A stretch of DNA of 41,808 bases. Origin: an uncultured Rhodospirillaceae bacterium (lineage in GTDB: Bacteria > Pseudomonadota > Alphaproteobacteria > MPNO01 > UBA2964). Positions 17,160 to 25,447 of this stretch are shown here, one piece after another (position 1 is the stretch's first letter; every line of letters starts with the position of its first letter). The notes under the pieces are model-generated. The model had not been told where the DNA came from. It did no database searches and saw only the letters and a program-made list of their open reading frames with translations. The position numbers and the translations under genes are program-made. The stretch spans positions 1 to 41,808 of the forward strand of contig CAJXEC010000008.1 of NCBI GenBank assembly GCA_913052165.1, in the 5' to 3' direction.

Positions 17160-17653
17160 TGGTCACTGCGGACTCCATAACTCGCGCTGAAATAGAGGAT
17201 TTCCTCTATGAAGAAGCCGCTTTACTTGACCGTTGGCGGTTGGAAGACTGGCTCGAACTTCTTACAGATGATGCCGAATATGAGGTTCCATCGACTGATG
17301 CGCCACTGTCGAAAACTGGAGATGCACTTTTTCTCATAGCTGATGATTTTAATCGCATAAAGGCACGGATAAAAAGGCTCAATGATCCAGAGGCCCATGC
17401 CGAGTCCCCTCGCAGTCGCACAAGGCGAATGATCTCAAATGTGCGTATTACAAAACTCCAAGGGGCGGATATTCATGCTGCTGCCAATTTTTCGGTTTAT
17501 AGATTTCGTTATGGCTATGATATCCGCCACTTTGTCGGCCATTATCACTACATATTAAAGGTCGAAGGGCGGAAATTAAAAATTCGAAAGCGCAGAGCAA
17601 TTTTAGATAATACTGAACTTGGAGCCCAAGGGGCAGTCAGCTTTATTTTATAG
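17159..17653 (+). CDS. Rieske ring-hydroxylating oxygenase, beta subunit
   Basis: A 164-residue small subunit with the NTF2-like/SnoaL fold that stabilises the alpha3-beta3 hexamer of biphenyl/benzoate-type dioxygenases. Typical segments are the N-terminal EIEDFLYEEAALLDRWRLE and DWLELLTDDAEYEVPS, then RTRRMISNVRI and the C-terminal LKIRKRRAILD. The ATG at 17159 overlaps the alpha stop and is preferred over an in-frame ATG 39 bases upstream, which would lie inside the alpha gene. No ferredoxin or reductase gene follows, so electron-transfer partners must be elsewhere. The gene converges with the GMC oxidoreductase with a 9-base gap. Confidence 0.92.
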   Translation: MVTADSITRAEIEDFLYEEAALLDRWRLEDWLELLTDDAEYEVPSTDAPLSKTGDALFLIADDFNRIKARIKRLNDPEAHAESPRSRTRRMISNVRITKLQGADIHAAANFSVYRFRYGYDIRHFVGHYHYILKVEGRKLKIRKRRAILDNTELGAQGAVSFIL

Positions 17654-17662
17654 AGAGAATTT

Positions 17663-19375
17663 CTAACTCTCGAGAATATTGGCCGCCACTTTCTCCCCAA
17701 TCATAATTGTTGGAAAATTTGTGTTTGCGCATGGCACCGCGGGCATAATTGAGGCGTCTGCGACACGCAGACCATCGACGCCATATACACGGGCTTTTGG
17801 ATCTGTAACGGCCATTGGATTGTCGGCGCCGCCCATATGACAAGTGCAGGAAGCGTGATAATGGCCTAGTACGGTCTTCTTGATCCATTCAACCATTACA
17901 GTTTCATCATTTTCAATATCACTGATAGAGAGATTGTCAGAAATTAATCGGCTTATCAGCATCCTTCTAATAGGACCAGAGAGATCCATAATTTGACCTC
18001 CTACGAAGGTCTGGAATTGATTCCATCTAGAAAATACCGCAAAACGCCTGGCTCTATCACTGTAACTGATGGGAAAAACTTCGGTAACCGATCTTTGAAG
18101 CGCATTTAGTCGGCTTAGCTTGATCATCATTCGTGTTCCAATTTTGAGGCGTTCAAGGTCTCTCTGGTCAGAGAGCATGTTAAAGTCTACAAGGGGTGTG
18201 GCCATGTGATCTTTGGGATCCAAGGTTAGTTCCCCGGTTGAATAACTCTTATTCACCCATAACATGATCAGGCCTATCCTCTCTCCAATCGAGTGCCAGA
18301 AACTCTTGTTCATGGGTATCATGTACATGTCTCCGAGAGGACACCCCTCTACACCTGATGACCAGCGGAGCCCCGCGTACATCGGTAGCCTCAATCCGTG
18401 AGGTAAACGAGAGTCAGGCGTCATGTAACAGCCAAAATTGACTCCAGGATGTTCCATCAAGTTTTTCCCAACCCCTGGGCGATCGGCTACAACTGAAATA
18501 CCATACTCTTTCAGTTCAGCCGCAGGTCCGATCCCGGATCTAAGGAGCAGCGCAGGTGAGTGAAGTGCGCCGGAGGAAACGATTACCTCTTTTGCCTTGA
18601 TTGCAAATTCTTCCCCATTACGGATCACTCGAACACCAGTGACTGTTTTTCCGTCCAGCAATATGCGCATAGCCCGAGTTTGGTCTATAATAGTTAGGTT
18701 TCGGCGGGAACGAGCATCCCTGGTGAGATAAGCTGTCGCGGTTGAAGTTCTTCTGCCATCGTTGTGAGCAACCGCTACGGGGAAAAAACCATCGCCGAAA
18801 TTGGCGTTTTTGTCTTTTAGATCTCTCCAACCATCTTCCCGAGCCGCGTCTATAAAACCTTTTGTGAAACCGGGCCACCGTTCCTCAAATACTCGCTGTA
18901 GTCCCATTGGCCCCTCTTGACCATGGAGAGGTCCATTGAAATCTCGATCGGTTTCTTGTTTTTTAAAATAAGGTAAGACTCCATCCCAGCCCCACCCCTT
19001 TGCACCCGCGGCCTCCCAGCCATCATAATCTGAGGGAACTCCTCTGATCGATATCATTCCATTTACTGAAGAACCACCGCCTATTACGCGCCCCTGCGCA
19101 TAGCGAACTCGTTTTCTATTATCGGGTGCATTACCGGGACGCGGCGGCCATGCTACCTCTTGACCTACCCAGGTGAACCTTGGACTGGAGTGGGCGGATC
19201 CCGCAAAGGTATCCCGAATTTCTTGAGGTTCAGTCCCTGGCTGAAAATCCTCTCCGGCCTCAACCAGCAGCACTTTGTTCGAGGCTTTTTCGGACAGACG
19301 GGCAGCTACAACGCAACCTGCGGCGCCTCCTCCTATAATCACATAGTCAAAGATTTGATTCTGAATTTCGTTCAT
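17663..19375 (-). CDS. GMC-family FAD oxidoreductase (choline/alcohol dehydrogenase-like)
   Basis: A 570-residue flavoprotein that oxidises an alcohol to an aldehyde or ketone. The FAD-binding dinucleotide fold starts at YVIIGGGAAGCVVAARLSE (GGGAAG at 15-20), GMC signature 1 lies around GRVIGGGSSVNGMISIRG, and signature 2 around SSGALHSPALLLRSGIG. The C-terminal catalytic region has HYHASCTCHMGG and ends with ADASIMPAVPCANTNFPT, which is usual. Length is normal. It is the third gene of a minus-strand operon, starting three bases after the stop of the second UbiD gene. The electron acceptor is probably the respiratory chain. The substrate is unknown and presumably linked to the UbiD product. 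Confidence 0.92.
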   Translation of the reverse strand: MNEIQNQIFDYVIIGGGAAGCVVAARLSEKASNKVLLVEAGEDFQPGTEPQEIRDTFAGSAHSSPRFTWVGQEVAWPPRPGNAPDNRKRVRYAQGRVIGGGSSVNGMISIRGVPSDYDGWEAAGAKGWGWDGVLPYFKKQETDRDFNGPLHGQEGPMGLQRVFEERWPGFTKGFIDAAREDGWRDLKDKNANFGDGFFPVAVAHNDGRRTSTATAYLTRDARSRRNLTIIDQTRAMRILLDGKTVTGVRVIRNGEEFAIKAKEVIVSSGALHSPALLLRSGIGPAAELKEYGISVVADRPGVGKNLMEHPGVNFGCYMTPDSRLPHGLRLPMYAGLRWSSGVEGCPLGDMYMIPMNKSFWHSIGERIGLIMLWVNKSYSTGELTLDPKDHMATPLVDFNMLSDQRDLERLKIGTRMMIKLSRLNALQRSVTEVFPISYSDRARRFAVFSRWNQFQTFVGGQIMDLSGPIRRMLISRLISDNLSISDIENDETVMVEWIKKTVLGHYHASCTCHMGGADNPMAVTDPKARVYGVDGLRVADASIMPAVPCANTNFPTIMIGEKVAANILES

Positions 19376-19378
19376 GGA

Positions 19379-20920
19379 TTAAACCAATACATCTTTAGGG
19401 AAAAAATCCTGGATATTGGTTGAACTAAAGTTTTTTGGCATTGCGCGATCAAAATTGGCTCTTTTCTCAGGGTGAGAAAGAGCTGGTTTTGTCGCATCTA
19501 TAAACCACTTAGTTCCTAACCTCTCAAATTGGCCTCCATCCTCAGCAATCGGAGATATTTTATCAAGGGCAAAAGTTCGAGTGTTGTTTATCATGCCTAT
19601 GTCTCGTTCAGCATGAACACGGGTTGTCATGGACCACATAATCTGACGCAAATCACTTGCGTCAATATCATCGTCCACGGCTATTGCGAGTTTTGGGTGT
19701 AAATATGGTCCGGACAACGCGGCCATTAATGCGGTTTTTGCCTGCCCTTCAACTTTTGGCGTAATTTTAATTATTAGAAGCATCAAACCACCTGCCGGAA
19801 GGACCCTTACATCATGGATGTCCATCCCACCTTCAACTTTGGATAAGTGTTCCATAGTCGCTATTTCAATTCCAAATCCGGTCGTTGCTTGGGCGCATGT
19901 GGTCGGCAATCCGCTGTGCAGAGAATAGTAAATGGGATCCTTACGATGCGTAATGGCGGTCACTCTGAATACCTCCGCATCCTCTGCCTCTGCGTATGTT
20001 CCTGGAACCTCACCATAGGGGCCTTCATACCTCCTCTCGCCAACGAGGATTTCACCCTCTAATACTAGTTCGGCATCTGCAGGGACTTCGACATCGACTG
20101 TTTCTGCTTTCACCATTCTCACGGGTTCTCCAAGAATACCGCCAGCGATGGATAATTCATCTACGCCGAAACTTGTTGTGTAAGCAGAACCAAAAAATAT
20201 TGCGGGATGTGAGCCAACGACCACAGCTACCGGCGTATTTCGCCCTTGTTTAAGATATTTTTCATGAATGCGTCTTGCTTGCCGCGGTAACAATATGAAC
20301 CCGGAGTGTTTGGCGTCAAACACCTGCATTCGATGAATTGATACGTTTCGCAGGCCGGTGTCAGGATCTTTCAAGATCGCCATTCCTGCAGAGATAAACG
20401 CCCCACCGTCGCGCTCTGATTGTATAACGGCAGGAATATCCAGAAGTGATGCCGCATCGCCCTTTTTAATAACCTCCTTACAAGGTGAACCAGGACCGGA
20501 GGTAAGTTCAGGTTCTATAGGATTTTTCAGTTTTTTGCTCATGGCTCGGAGGATTTCGTCAGGGGTAAGGTTTAATCCTAAAGCCCATTTGTTTCGGTCT
20601 GTAAGAATTTGGCTGCAGGCCTCCCACGAGGGAAAACCCTTTATGTTTGTAAACCGTGAAGCTTTACCGAGTTCATCATACGCTCGCCATTGTATGGCCC
20701 CCATATTTTCCTGAGGATCCACCTCTTTTTCTATGCAAACAATTTCTCCTGCCCGCTCCAACCTCGACAAATAACCCCTTATGGATTGATCTCGAGTGTT
20801 CCGTGTTAAAGAAGATTTTGGAGCGCCACGATTTTTTCGTTTGGAAAGATCACGGGTTTGGATTTCACCAGATTGGTTCATTCCGCCGATGAACCCTCTC
20901 AAACCATCGCGCTTTGCCAT
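19379..20920 (-). CDS. UbiD-family decarboxylase, copy 2
   Basis: A 513-residue prenyl-FMN-dependent decarboxylase-family protein. The start at 20920 is chosen because AAGGA lies seven bases upstream. A longer frame to 20959 would overlap the hydratase gene. The region NVSIHRMQV with its Arg, the loop EGPYGEVPGTYAE and the C-terminal AVDDDIDASDLRQIMWSMTTR are the same landmarks as in copy 1, but the two proteins are strongly diverged (for example FGVDELSIAGGILGEPV against YGAEVSELDIIGGISGHPM). Different substrates are therefore likely. It lies between the enoyl-CoA hydratase-like and GMC genes on the minus strand. No UbiX, which makes the cofactor, is in the window. Confidence 0.88.
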   Translation of the reverse strand: MAKRDGLRGFIGGMNQSGEIQTRDLSKRKNRGAPKSSLTRNTRDQSIRGYLSRLERAGEIVCIEKEVDPQENMGAIQWRAYDELGKASRFTNIKGFPSWEACSQILTDRNKWALGLNLTPDEILRAMSKKLKNPIEPELTSGPGSPCKEVIKKGDAASLLDIPAVIQSERDGGAFISAGMAILKDPDTGLRNVSIHRMQVFDAKHSGFILLPRQARRIHEKYLKQGRNTPVAVVVGSHPAIFFGSAYTTSFGVDELSIAGGILGEPVRMVKAETVDVEVPADAELVLEGEILVGERRYEGPYGEVPGTYAEAEDAEVFRVTAITHRKDPIYYSLHSGLPTTCAQATTGFGIEIATMEHLSKVEGGMDIHDVRVLPAGGLMLLIIKITPKVEGQAKTALMAALSGPYLHPKLAIAVDDDIDASDLRQIMWSMTTRVHAERDIGMINNTRTFALDKISPIAEDGGQFERLGTKWFIDATKPALSHPEKRANFDRAMPKNFSSTNIQDFFPKDVLV

Positions 20921-20921
20921 T

Positions 20922-21785
20922 CTATTGTCCTTTAAATTTTGGTTTTCTTCGTTCTGCAAAGGCTTTGAGACCCTCGGGCCGATCCTCAGAAAAATTTAAC
21001 ATATGCGCTAAGTCGCCCTCGGCTAAAAATCCGTTGAAACGGCTCTGGTCTAACCCGCGATTTATTGCTTGCTTGCTCATCATAATCCCGAGTGGGCCAT
21101 TTTGTTCCATTTCCCCGACAATTTCTCGGGCTTTCTTGAGGGCAGTCCCCTTGGGTACTACGTGATTTACGATACCATATTCCTTAGCTTCTTGCGCAGT
21201 GATACGGCGTCCGGTCCAGATCAATTCTTTTGCTAAACCGGGCCCAATAAGTCGTGGCAGGTTTTGTGTGCCACCACCACCAGGTATCAGACTGTGACGC
21301 ACTTCCGGCAAACCAAATTGAGCTCCTTCTCCAGCAACGATGAAGTCACCCCACATTGCGATTTCAAACCCTCCGCCAAGGCAGTAGCCTTCAACCGCTG
21401 AAATAACCGGTTTGGTGTAATAACAAAGGACCTGATAGAGAATTCTATTGGGCATGTGATTGAAACGGGACCGATAAACGTCGAATAGTTCATTCTTTTT
21501 TGATTTCATTCGAGAAAGATCAGCACCTGCGCAAAAAGCTCTCTCGTTTCCGCAAAGCACAACAGCAAGTATTTTGCGGTCCATTTCAACATCAATCAGT
21601 GTATCGGTAATTTCCTGGGCCATTTCTATGTTCATGGCGTTGAGAAAATCAGGGCGGTCGAGCTGGATTTGGCAAATTTTATTCCGTTTCAAGACCTTGA
21701 TAAATTTATATTTGGATGTTTTGTTTTTTATCACTTTTTCGGACATCGTTTGCTTAGCTTTGTATGCTGGCCGTTTCGCCGCCAT
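20922..21785 (-). CDS. Enoyl-CoA hydratase/isomerase-family protein
   Basis: A 287-residue crotonase-fold protein. The oxyanion hole is formed by CAGADL and GYCLGGGFE. Both acid/base residues of classical enoyl-CoA hydratase are present, Glu141 (GGGFE) and Glu161 (FGLPE), followed by IPGGGGTQNLPRLIG. True hydratase chemistry is therefore plausible, although crotonases also include lyases and thioesterases. It has an unusual lysine-rich N-terminal extension of about 25 residues. The start at 21785 has AGGGAG upstream, and an internal ATG at 21746 is possible. It is the first gene of the minus-strand set hydratase-UbiD-GMC and is divergent from the Gfo/Idh gene, so the 126-base gap between them should hold promoters. 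Confidence 0.9.
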   Translation of the reverse strand: MAAKRPAYKAKQTMSEKVIKNKTSKYKFIKVLKRNKICQIQLDRPDFLNAMNIEMAQEITDTLIDVEMDRKILAVVLCGNERAFCAGADLSRMKSKKNELFDVYRSRFNHMPNRILYQVLCYYTKPVISAVEGYCLGGGFEIAMWGDFIVAGEGAQFGLPEVRHSLIPGGGGTQNLPRLIGPGLAKELIWTGRRITAQEAKEYGIVNHVVPKGTALKKAREIVGEMEQNGPLGIMMSKQAINRGLDQSRFNGFLAEGDLAHMLNFSEDRPEGLKAFAERRKPKFKGQ

Positions 21786-21911
21786 TAGGGTTACTCCCTG
21801 TTTACCTGATCAGATATGGATCATGTTGTTGGATGCATTGGTCGTCAACCAGTGGCTTATCAACGGAGGTAAATGTATAGTTCTTTTGTAAATCGTTGGG
21901 GAGATTTATCT

Positions 21912-22895
21912 ATGATCAATGCAGCAATAGTTGGACTGGGCCGCTGGGGTCAAAATCTGGTCGATTCTGTTCAAGGGTCGAGTAGCAATATTAGTTTTGT
22001 GGCTGGCATCACCAGAACCAAATCAAACGCCGTGGACTACTGTAAAAAAAATAATATCGACCTTAGGGACACCTACGAAGAAGTTATTGGAGATAGCAAT
22101 ATTGACGCCGTCGTATTGGCCACCCCTCACAGTCAACATGCAGACCAAATTATGAAGGCCGCTAGCTTTGGAAAACATGTGTTTTCTGAAAAGCCATTTA
22201 CACTGGATGCCAAATCAGCGCAGGCGGCGGTAGATGCCTGCATGAAAGCGGGCGTCGTTGTAGCCCTGGGACATAACCGCCGTTTCATGGAGAATATAAT
22301 CGCACTTAAGGCACTTGTAGAAAGCGGGGAACTCGGAACCTTGTTGCATATTGATGGAAATCAGTCCTCCGATTTGAGCGGGACCGCTTTGACCTGGAGG
22401 GATTCGCGTAATGAGAGTCCCGCCGGAGGAATGACTTCACTGGGAATACATGCTTTGGACTGTATGATTCATATGGGAGGTCGAATAGAAGAAGTTGATT
22501 GCTATAGCACTCGCCGGGCCATTCCGTGCGACATTGACGATGCGACAGCATCGGTAATTCGATTTGAGCGGGGTATGACAGGCACGCTCGTTTCGCTTGC
22601 TTCCTCTCCAAGGATTTGGCAGCTTCGTGTAGTTGGCACCGGAGGTTGGGCCGAGGCTACCGATAATAAAACTCTTGCGATATGCCGTGGGGGAGAGATA
22701 GAAACTCAATTTTTTACAGACAGTCCATATCCCCACATGCCCTCGATAACTGGCGAGTTGGAAGCTTTCGCGATGGCGGCGCTTGGTCAAGCGCCTTATC
22801 CGATAACTCCAGCAGAGATGGTCCATGGGTCTGCGGTCCTGGAAGCGATTATAAAAAGTGCTTCTCTCGGAAAGAGAGTTCGTCCACAAGGTTGA
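21912..22895 (+). CDS. Gfo/Idh/MocA-family oxidoreductase
   Basis: A 327-residue NAD(P)-dependent dehydrogenase. The nucleotide-binding fold opens with AAIVGLGRWGQNL, and the family motif SEKPFTLDAKSAQ carries the Lys of the EKP signature. The C-terminal half has the beta-sheet substrate domain, including TSLGIHALDCMIHMGG. The start is taken at 21912, since GGGGAG lies seven bases upstream. An in-frame ATG at 21873 has no such site. The family covers sugar and inositol dehydrogenases but also the phthalate dihydrodiol dehydrogenase Pht4, which is of interest next to a Rieske oxygenase. It is a single gene divergent from the hydratase and followed by a terminator-like hairpin. Confidence 0.9.
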   Translation: MINAAIVGLGRWGQNLVDSVQGSSSNISFVAGITRTKSNAVDYCKKNNIDLRDTYEEVIGDSNIDAVVLATPHSQHADQIMKAASFGKHVFSEKPFTLDAKSAQAAVDACMKAGVVVALGHNRRFMENIIALKALVESGELGTLLHIDGNQSSDLSGTALTWRDSRNESPAGGMTSLGIHALDCMIHMGGRIEEVDCYSTRRAIPCDIDDATASVIRFERGMTGTLVSLASSPRIWQLRVVGTGGWAEATDNKTLAICRGGEIETQFFTDSPYPHMPSITGELEAFAMAALGQAPYPITPAEMVHGSAVLEAIIKSASLGKRVRPQG

Positions 22896-22931
22896 TTATT
22901 CTCGTAGGGTCGGCCGGAAGCTTAGAAATTG

Positions 22932-22952
22932 TCTCTAGGAGTAGAGATTTTT
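22932..22952 (+). terminator. Rho-independent terminator candidate after the Gfo/Idh gene
   Basis: TCTCTA, loop GGAG, TAGAGA and then TTTTT, 36 bases after the stop. The stem is six base pairs and AT-biased, so it is modest, but the geometry and the T run are right. It separates the catabolic island from the VWA gene. Confidence 0.5.
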
Positions 22953-23013
22953 AAAAACGACAATAAATTTCGGTGGAATACTCCTGCATAACCACCTATC
23001 TTCTCTCATTAAG

Positions 23014-23721
23014 ATGAGAAAAGACAAAGCGAATTTGCCCGCGTCAGAATTGAATGGCGACGTTGATGGTTTTCTCAGGCAACTAGCTTCAACCCCGTCG
23101 GTGGGCGGTGGTGAAGGGCAGGGCAGACTCATCTTTTCAATGGACGCGACTGCGAGCAGAGAGGCTACTTGGGATAAAGCATGTCATATTCAGAGCGAAA
23201 TGTTTTTTGCGACTGAGGCCCTAGGCGGTCTGAGTGTTCAGCTTGCTTTTTACCGAGGTTTTGGTGAATGTAAATCGAGCCCGTGGGTAAATTCCTCAGC
23301 TGCCCTCGTGCAAAAAATGGCTGCGGTCATGTGTCTTGGAGGGCGGACTCAAATCCGCAAGATTCTAAAACATACACTTCGACAAAATGAGAAAAAACGG
23401 GTGAATGCTCTAATTTTTGTGGGTGATTGCATTGAAGAGGATATCGATGAGCTGTGTGAGTTGGCTGGCAAACTCGGTGTGCGGGGGGTTCCAATTTTTG
23501 TGTTTCAAGAGGGAAATGATCAAGCGGCAACTATGGGTTTTAGGCAATTCGCTAGATTGACTGGGGGTGCGCATTGTCACTTTGATATAAATTCTGCAGA
23601 AGAATTAAAGTCGCTGTTAGCGGCTGTGGCAGTTTTTGCGAGTGGCGGCCGAAAGGCGTTAGAAAATTTCGGTGGGCAGAACCGTCAGGCGGTTGCTCGG
23701 CTAACGTCCCAGGTAAAATAA
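23014..23721 (+). CDS. VWA-domain protein with altered MIDAS motif
   Basis: A 235-residue protein with a von Willebrand factor A fold. The metal-ion-dependent adhesion site reads DATAS (Asp44, Thr46, Ser48) in place of the usual DxSxS, and a later FVGDCIEED supplies the second Asp. The core LIFSMDATASREATWDKAC and the segment QLAFYRGFGECKSSPWV look like a conserved alphaproteobacterial family whose function I do not know. No signal peptide or membrane segment is seen, so it is probably cytoplasmic. The membrane J-domain gene starts one base after its stop, so the two are almost certainly co-expressed. A role as a scaffold or chaperone partner is a guess. Confidence 0.82.
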   Translation: MRKDKANLPASELNGDVDGFLRQLASTPSVGGGEGQGRLIFSMDATASREATWDKACHIQSEMFFATEALGGLSVQLAFYRGFGECKSSPWVNSSAALVQKMAAVMCLGGRTQIRKILKHTLRQNEKKRVNALIFVGDCIEEDIDELCELAGKLGVRGVPIFVFQEGNDQAATMGFRQFARLTGGAHCHFDINSAEELKSLLAAVAVFASGGRKALENFGGQNRQAVARLTSQVK

Positions 23722-23722
23722 G

Positions 23723-24424
23723 ATGTCGTGGCTAATTTTTGGTCTCGCTTTGATTGTCGGAGGGTTTGTTTTTTTTAGAGGCCTTCTGAAACTTGATCCC
23801 CGTAAGGCGATCAAGATTTTACTATACGTCTTTGCTTTTGCTTTTATTGGATTGCTCGGTTTGATCGCCATAAGAGGGGGCATAGGTTACGCTGCAGCAG
23901 CGGCATCATTTATCCTGCCTATTTTCCTTCGTTGGCGACAGCTACGCCAATATTTAAGGAATCTTAACGGGCCATCTGTTGGGGCTAACACTGACGTGAA
24001 AACGAAATATCTAAAAATGAGCCTAGATCATGACACGGGGAATTTAGATGGATTGGTGCTCAAAGGGAAGTTTGAGGGGAACCGTTTGGGAGAATTGACT
24101 GAGGATCAACTCTGTGAGCTGCTGAGAGAATGTCGCCTTCAGGACCCGGAGTCCGAGGCACTAATTGAGGCTTATCTGGATCGAGTGCATGGATCGGACT
24201 GGCGGTCTAAAGATGAAGGAAGAAAAGGTCCAACTGAAGCCTCATCCAATTTTATGAGCAGAGTAGACGCTCTTGAAATTCTGGGTCTTAAGGAAGGGGC
24301 GACGGCCTCGCAGATAAAGCTAGCTCATCGAGAAAAGATGAAGCTGCACCACCCCGATCAAGGTGGATCAAATTACTTCGCGACAAAGCTGAATGAAGCC
24401 AAAGAGCTTTTATTGCGGTCTTGA
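23723..24424 (+). CDS. Membrane-anchored J-domain protein
   Basis: A 233-residue DnaJ-like protein. The N-terminus has hydrophobic segments at about residues 3-20, 32-52 and 54-68, then an acidic middle, and a C-terminal J domain (about 175-233) whose HPD motif is at 210-212 (HHPDQGG). This is the type III J-protein layout, with the J domain at the end, similar to the TIM14/Pam18 arrangement. It should recruit and activate a DnaK (Hsp70) at the inner membrane. The glycine/phenylalanine and zinc-finger regions of DnaJ are absent. It follows the VWA gene with one base between them and lies upstream of galU. Confidence 0.88.
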   Translation: MSWLIFGLALIVGGFVFFRGLLKLDPRKAIKILLYVFAFAFIGLLGLIAIRGGIGYAAAAASFILPIFLRWRQLRQYLRNLNGPSVGANTDVKTKYLKMSLDHDTGNLDGLVLKGKFEGNRLGELTEDQLCELLRECRLQDPESEALIEAYLDRVHGSDWRSKDEGRKGPTEASSNFMSRVDALEILGLKEGATASQIKLAHREKMKLHHPDQGGSNYFATKLNEAKELLLRS

Positions 24425-24538
24425 TTAGATAACTTGCTCTGTTCACCTTTCCTATGTCAAAACTGATCATGGGGAGGAAATCAATGTGTCTTAGAGAGCA
24501 ATTAGAAAACCACCCTTGTGATAATTTTTGGGTAACTG

Positions 24539-25420
24539 ATGTTTAAACCAATCCGTAAGGCAGTCTTTCCGGTTGGAGGGTTGGGGACCCGTTTCCTTCC
24601 TGCGACCAAGGCAATGCCGAAAGAAATGCTGCCCGTAGTAGATAAACCTCTAATTGAGTATGCGGTGGATGAGGCAAAAGCTGCCGGGATTGAAGAGTTT
24701 ATTTTCGTCACTGGTCGCGGGAAAGCAGCAATTGAGGACCATTTTGATCTTTCATTGGAGCTTGAGGCTCAGATGTTAGACAAGGGCAAAAACCGAGAAG
24801 CTGTGATTTCTCATTCTGCTTTCAAACCAGGGCAGGTCGCTTTTACCAGACAACAACAAGCTTTGGGATTAGGGCACGCCGTTTGGTGTGCGCGAAACCT
24901 GGTGGGTAATGAACCCTTTGCAGTTCTACTTGCTGATGATCTGATAAAATCACATGTTCCATGCTTAGCTCAAATGTCAAATCATTATCAAAATGTGGGT
25001 GGAAATATTATTGCGGTTGAGGAAGTTTCTCCTGAACATACTGATAGGTATGGCATAATTGAACCTGGGAATTGGGATCGTAACCTAGTCGAGGTTGAGG
25101 GAATCATCGAAAAGCCCTCGCCGGAGGTAGCGCCATCAAATATTGCAGTGATTGGAAGATATATTTTGCTGCCCGAGGTATTCGATTTCCTCGATAGCCA
25201 AACTGTTGGCATCGGGGGAGAAATACAGTTAACAGACTCGTTATCTAGTATGGTTGGTACTTTCCCTTTTCATGGTTTCCGATTTGATGGCCAACGCTTC
25301 GATTGCGGAGATAAGGTCGGTTTTCAAGAAGCAAATATAGCGTTTTCTTTGGATCGATCTGATATGAAAGAACCAATGAGAGAACTTATTGGGAAGTATT
25401 CCTCGGAGAGGAATGCATAG
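24539..25420 (+). CDS. galU: UTP-glucose-1-phosphate uridylyltransferase
   Basis: A 293-residue enzyme that makes UDP-glucose from UTP and glucose-1-phosphate. The N-terminal nucleotide-binding stretch VGGLGTRFLPATKAMPKEML is the GalU signature, followed by VVDKPLIEYAVDEA. Further landmarks are GLGHAVWCARNLVG, LADDLI (metal-binding Asp), YGIIEPG and IEKPSPEVAPSN. Length is normal. The next gene, encoding UDP-glucose dehydrogenase, starts 27 bases downstream and uses its product. Together with the phosphomutase that follows, the three make activated sugars for lipopolysaccharide or exopolysaccharide. Confidence 0.96.
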   Translation: MFKPIRKAVFPVGGLGTRFLPATKAMPKEMLPVVDKPLIEYAVDEAKAAGIEEFIFVTGRGKAAIEDHFDLSLELEAQMLDKGKNREAVISHSAFKPGQVAFTRQQQALGLGHAVWCARNLVGNEPFAVLLADDLIKSHVPCLAQMSNHYQNVGGNIIAVEEVSPEHTDRYGIIEPGNWDRNLVEVEGIIEKPSPEVAPSNIAVIGRYILLPEVFDFLDSQTVGIGGEIQLTDSLSSMVGTFPFHGFRFDGQRFDCGDKVGFQEANIAFSLDRSDMKEPMRELIGKYSSERNA

Positions 25421-25447
25421 TGGAACTAAAAAGAAAGTATCGATGAG

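Noticed and set aside
17653-17680. Inverted repeat GAGAG/CTCTC at the convergence of the Rieske beta and GMC genes as a two-way terminator
   Set aside because: The stem is five base pairs with no T run on either strand, too weak to call.
23014-23721. The VWA protein as CoxE, a maturation factor of CO dehydrogenase
   Set aside because: It is about 18 kb from the hydroxylase genes, paired with a J-domain gene, and its sequence around the metal site looks like a different VWA family.
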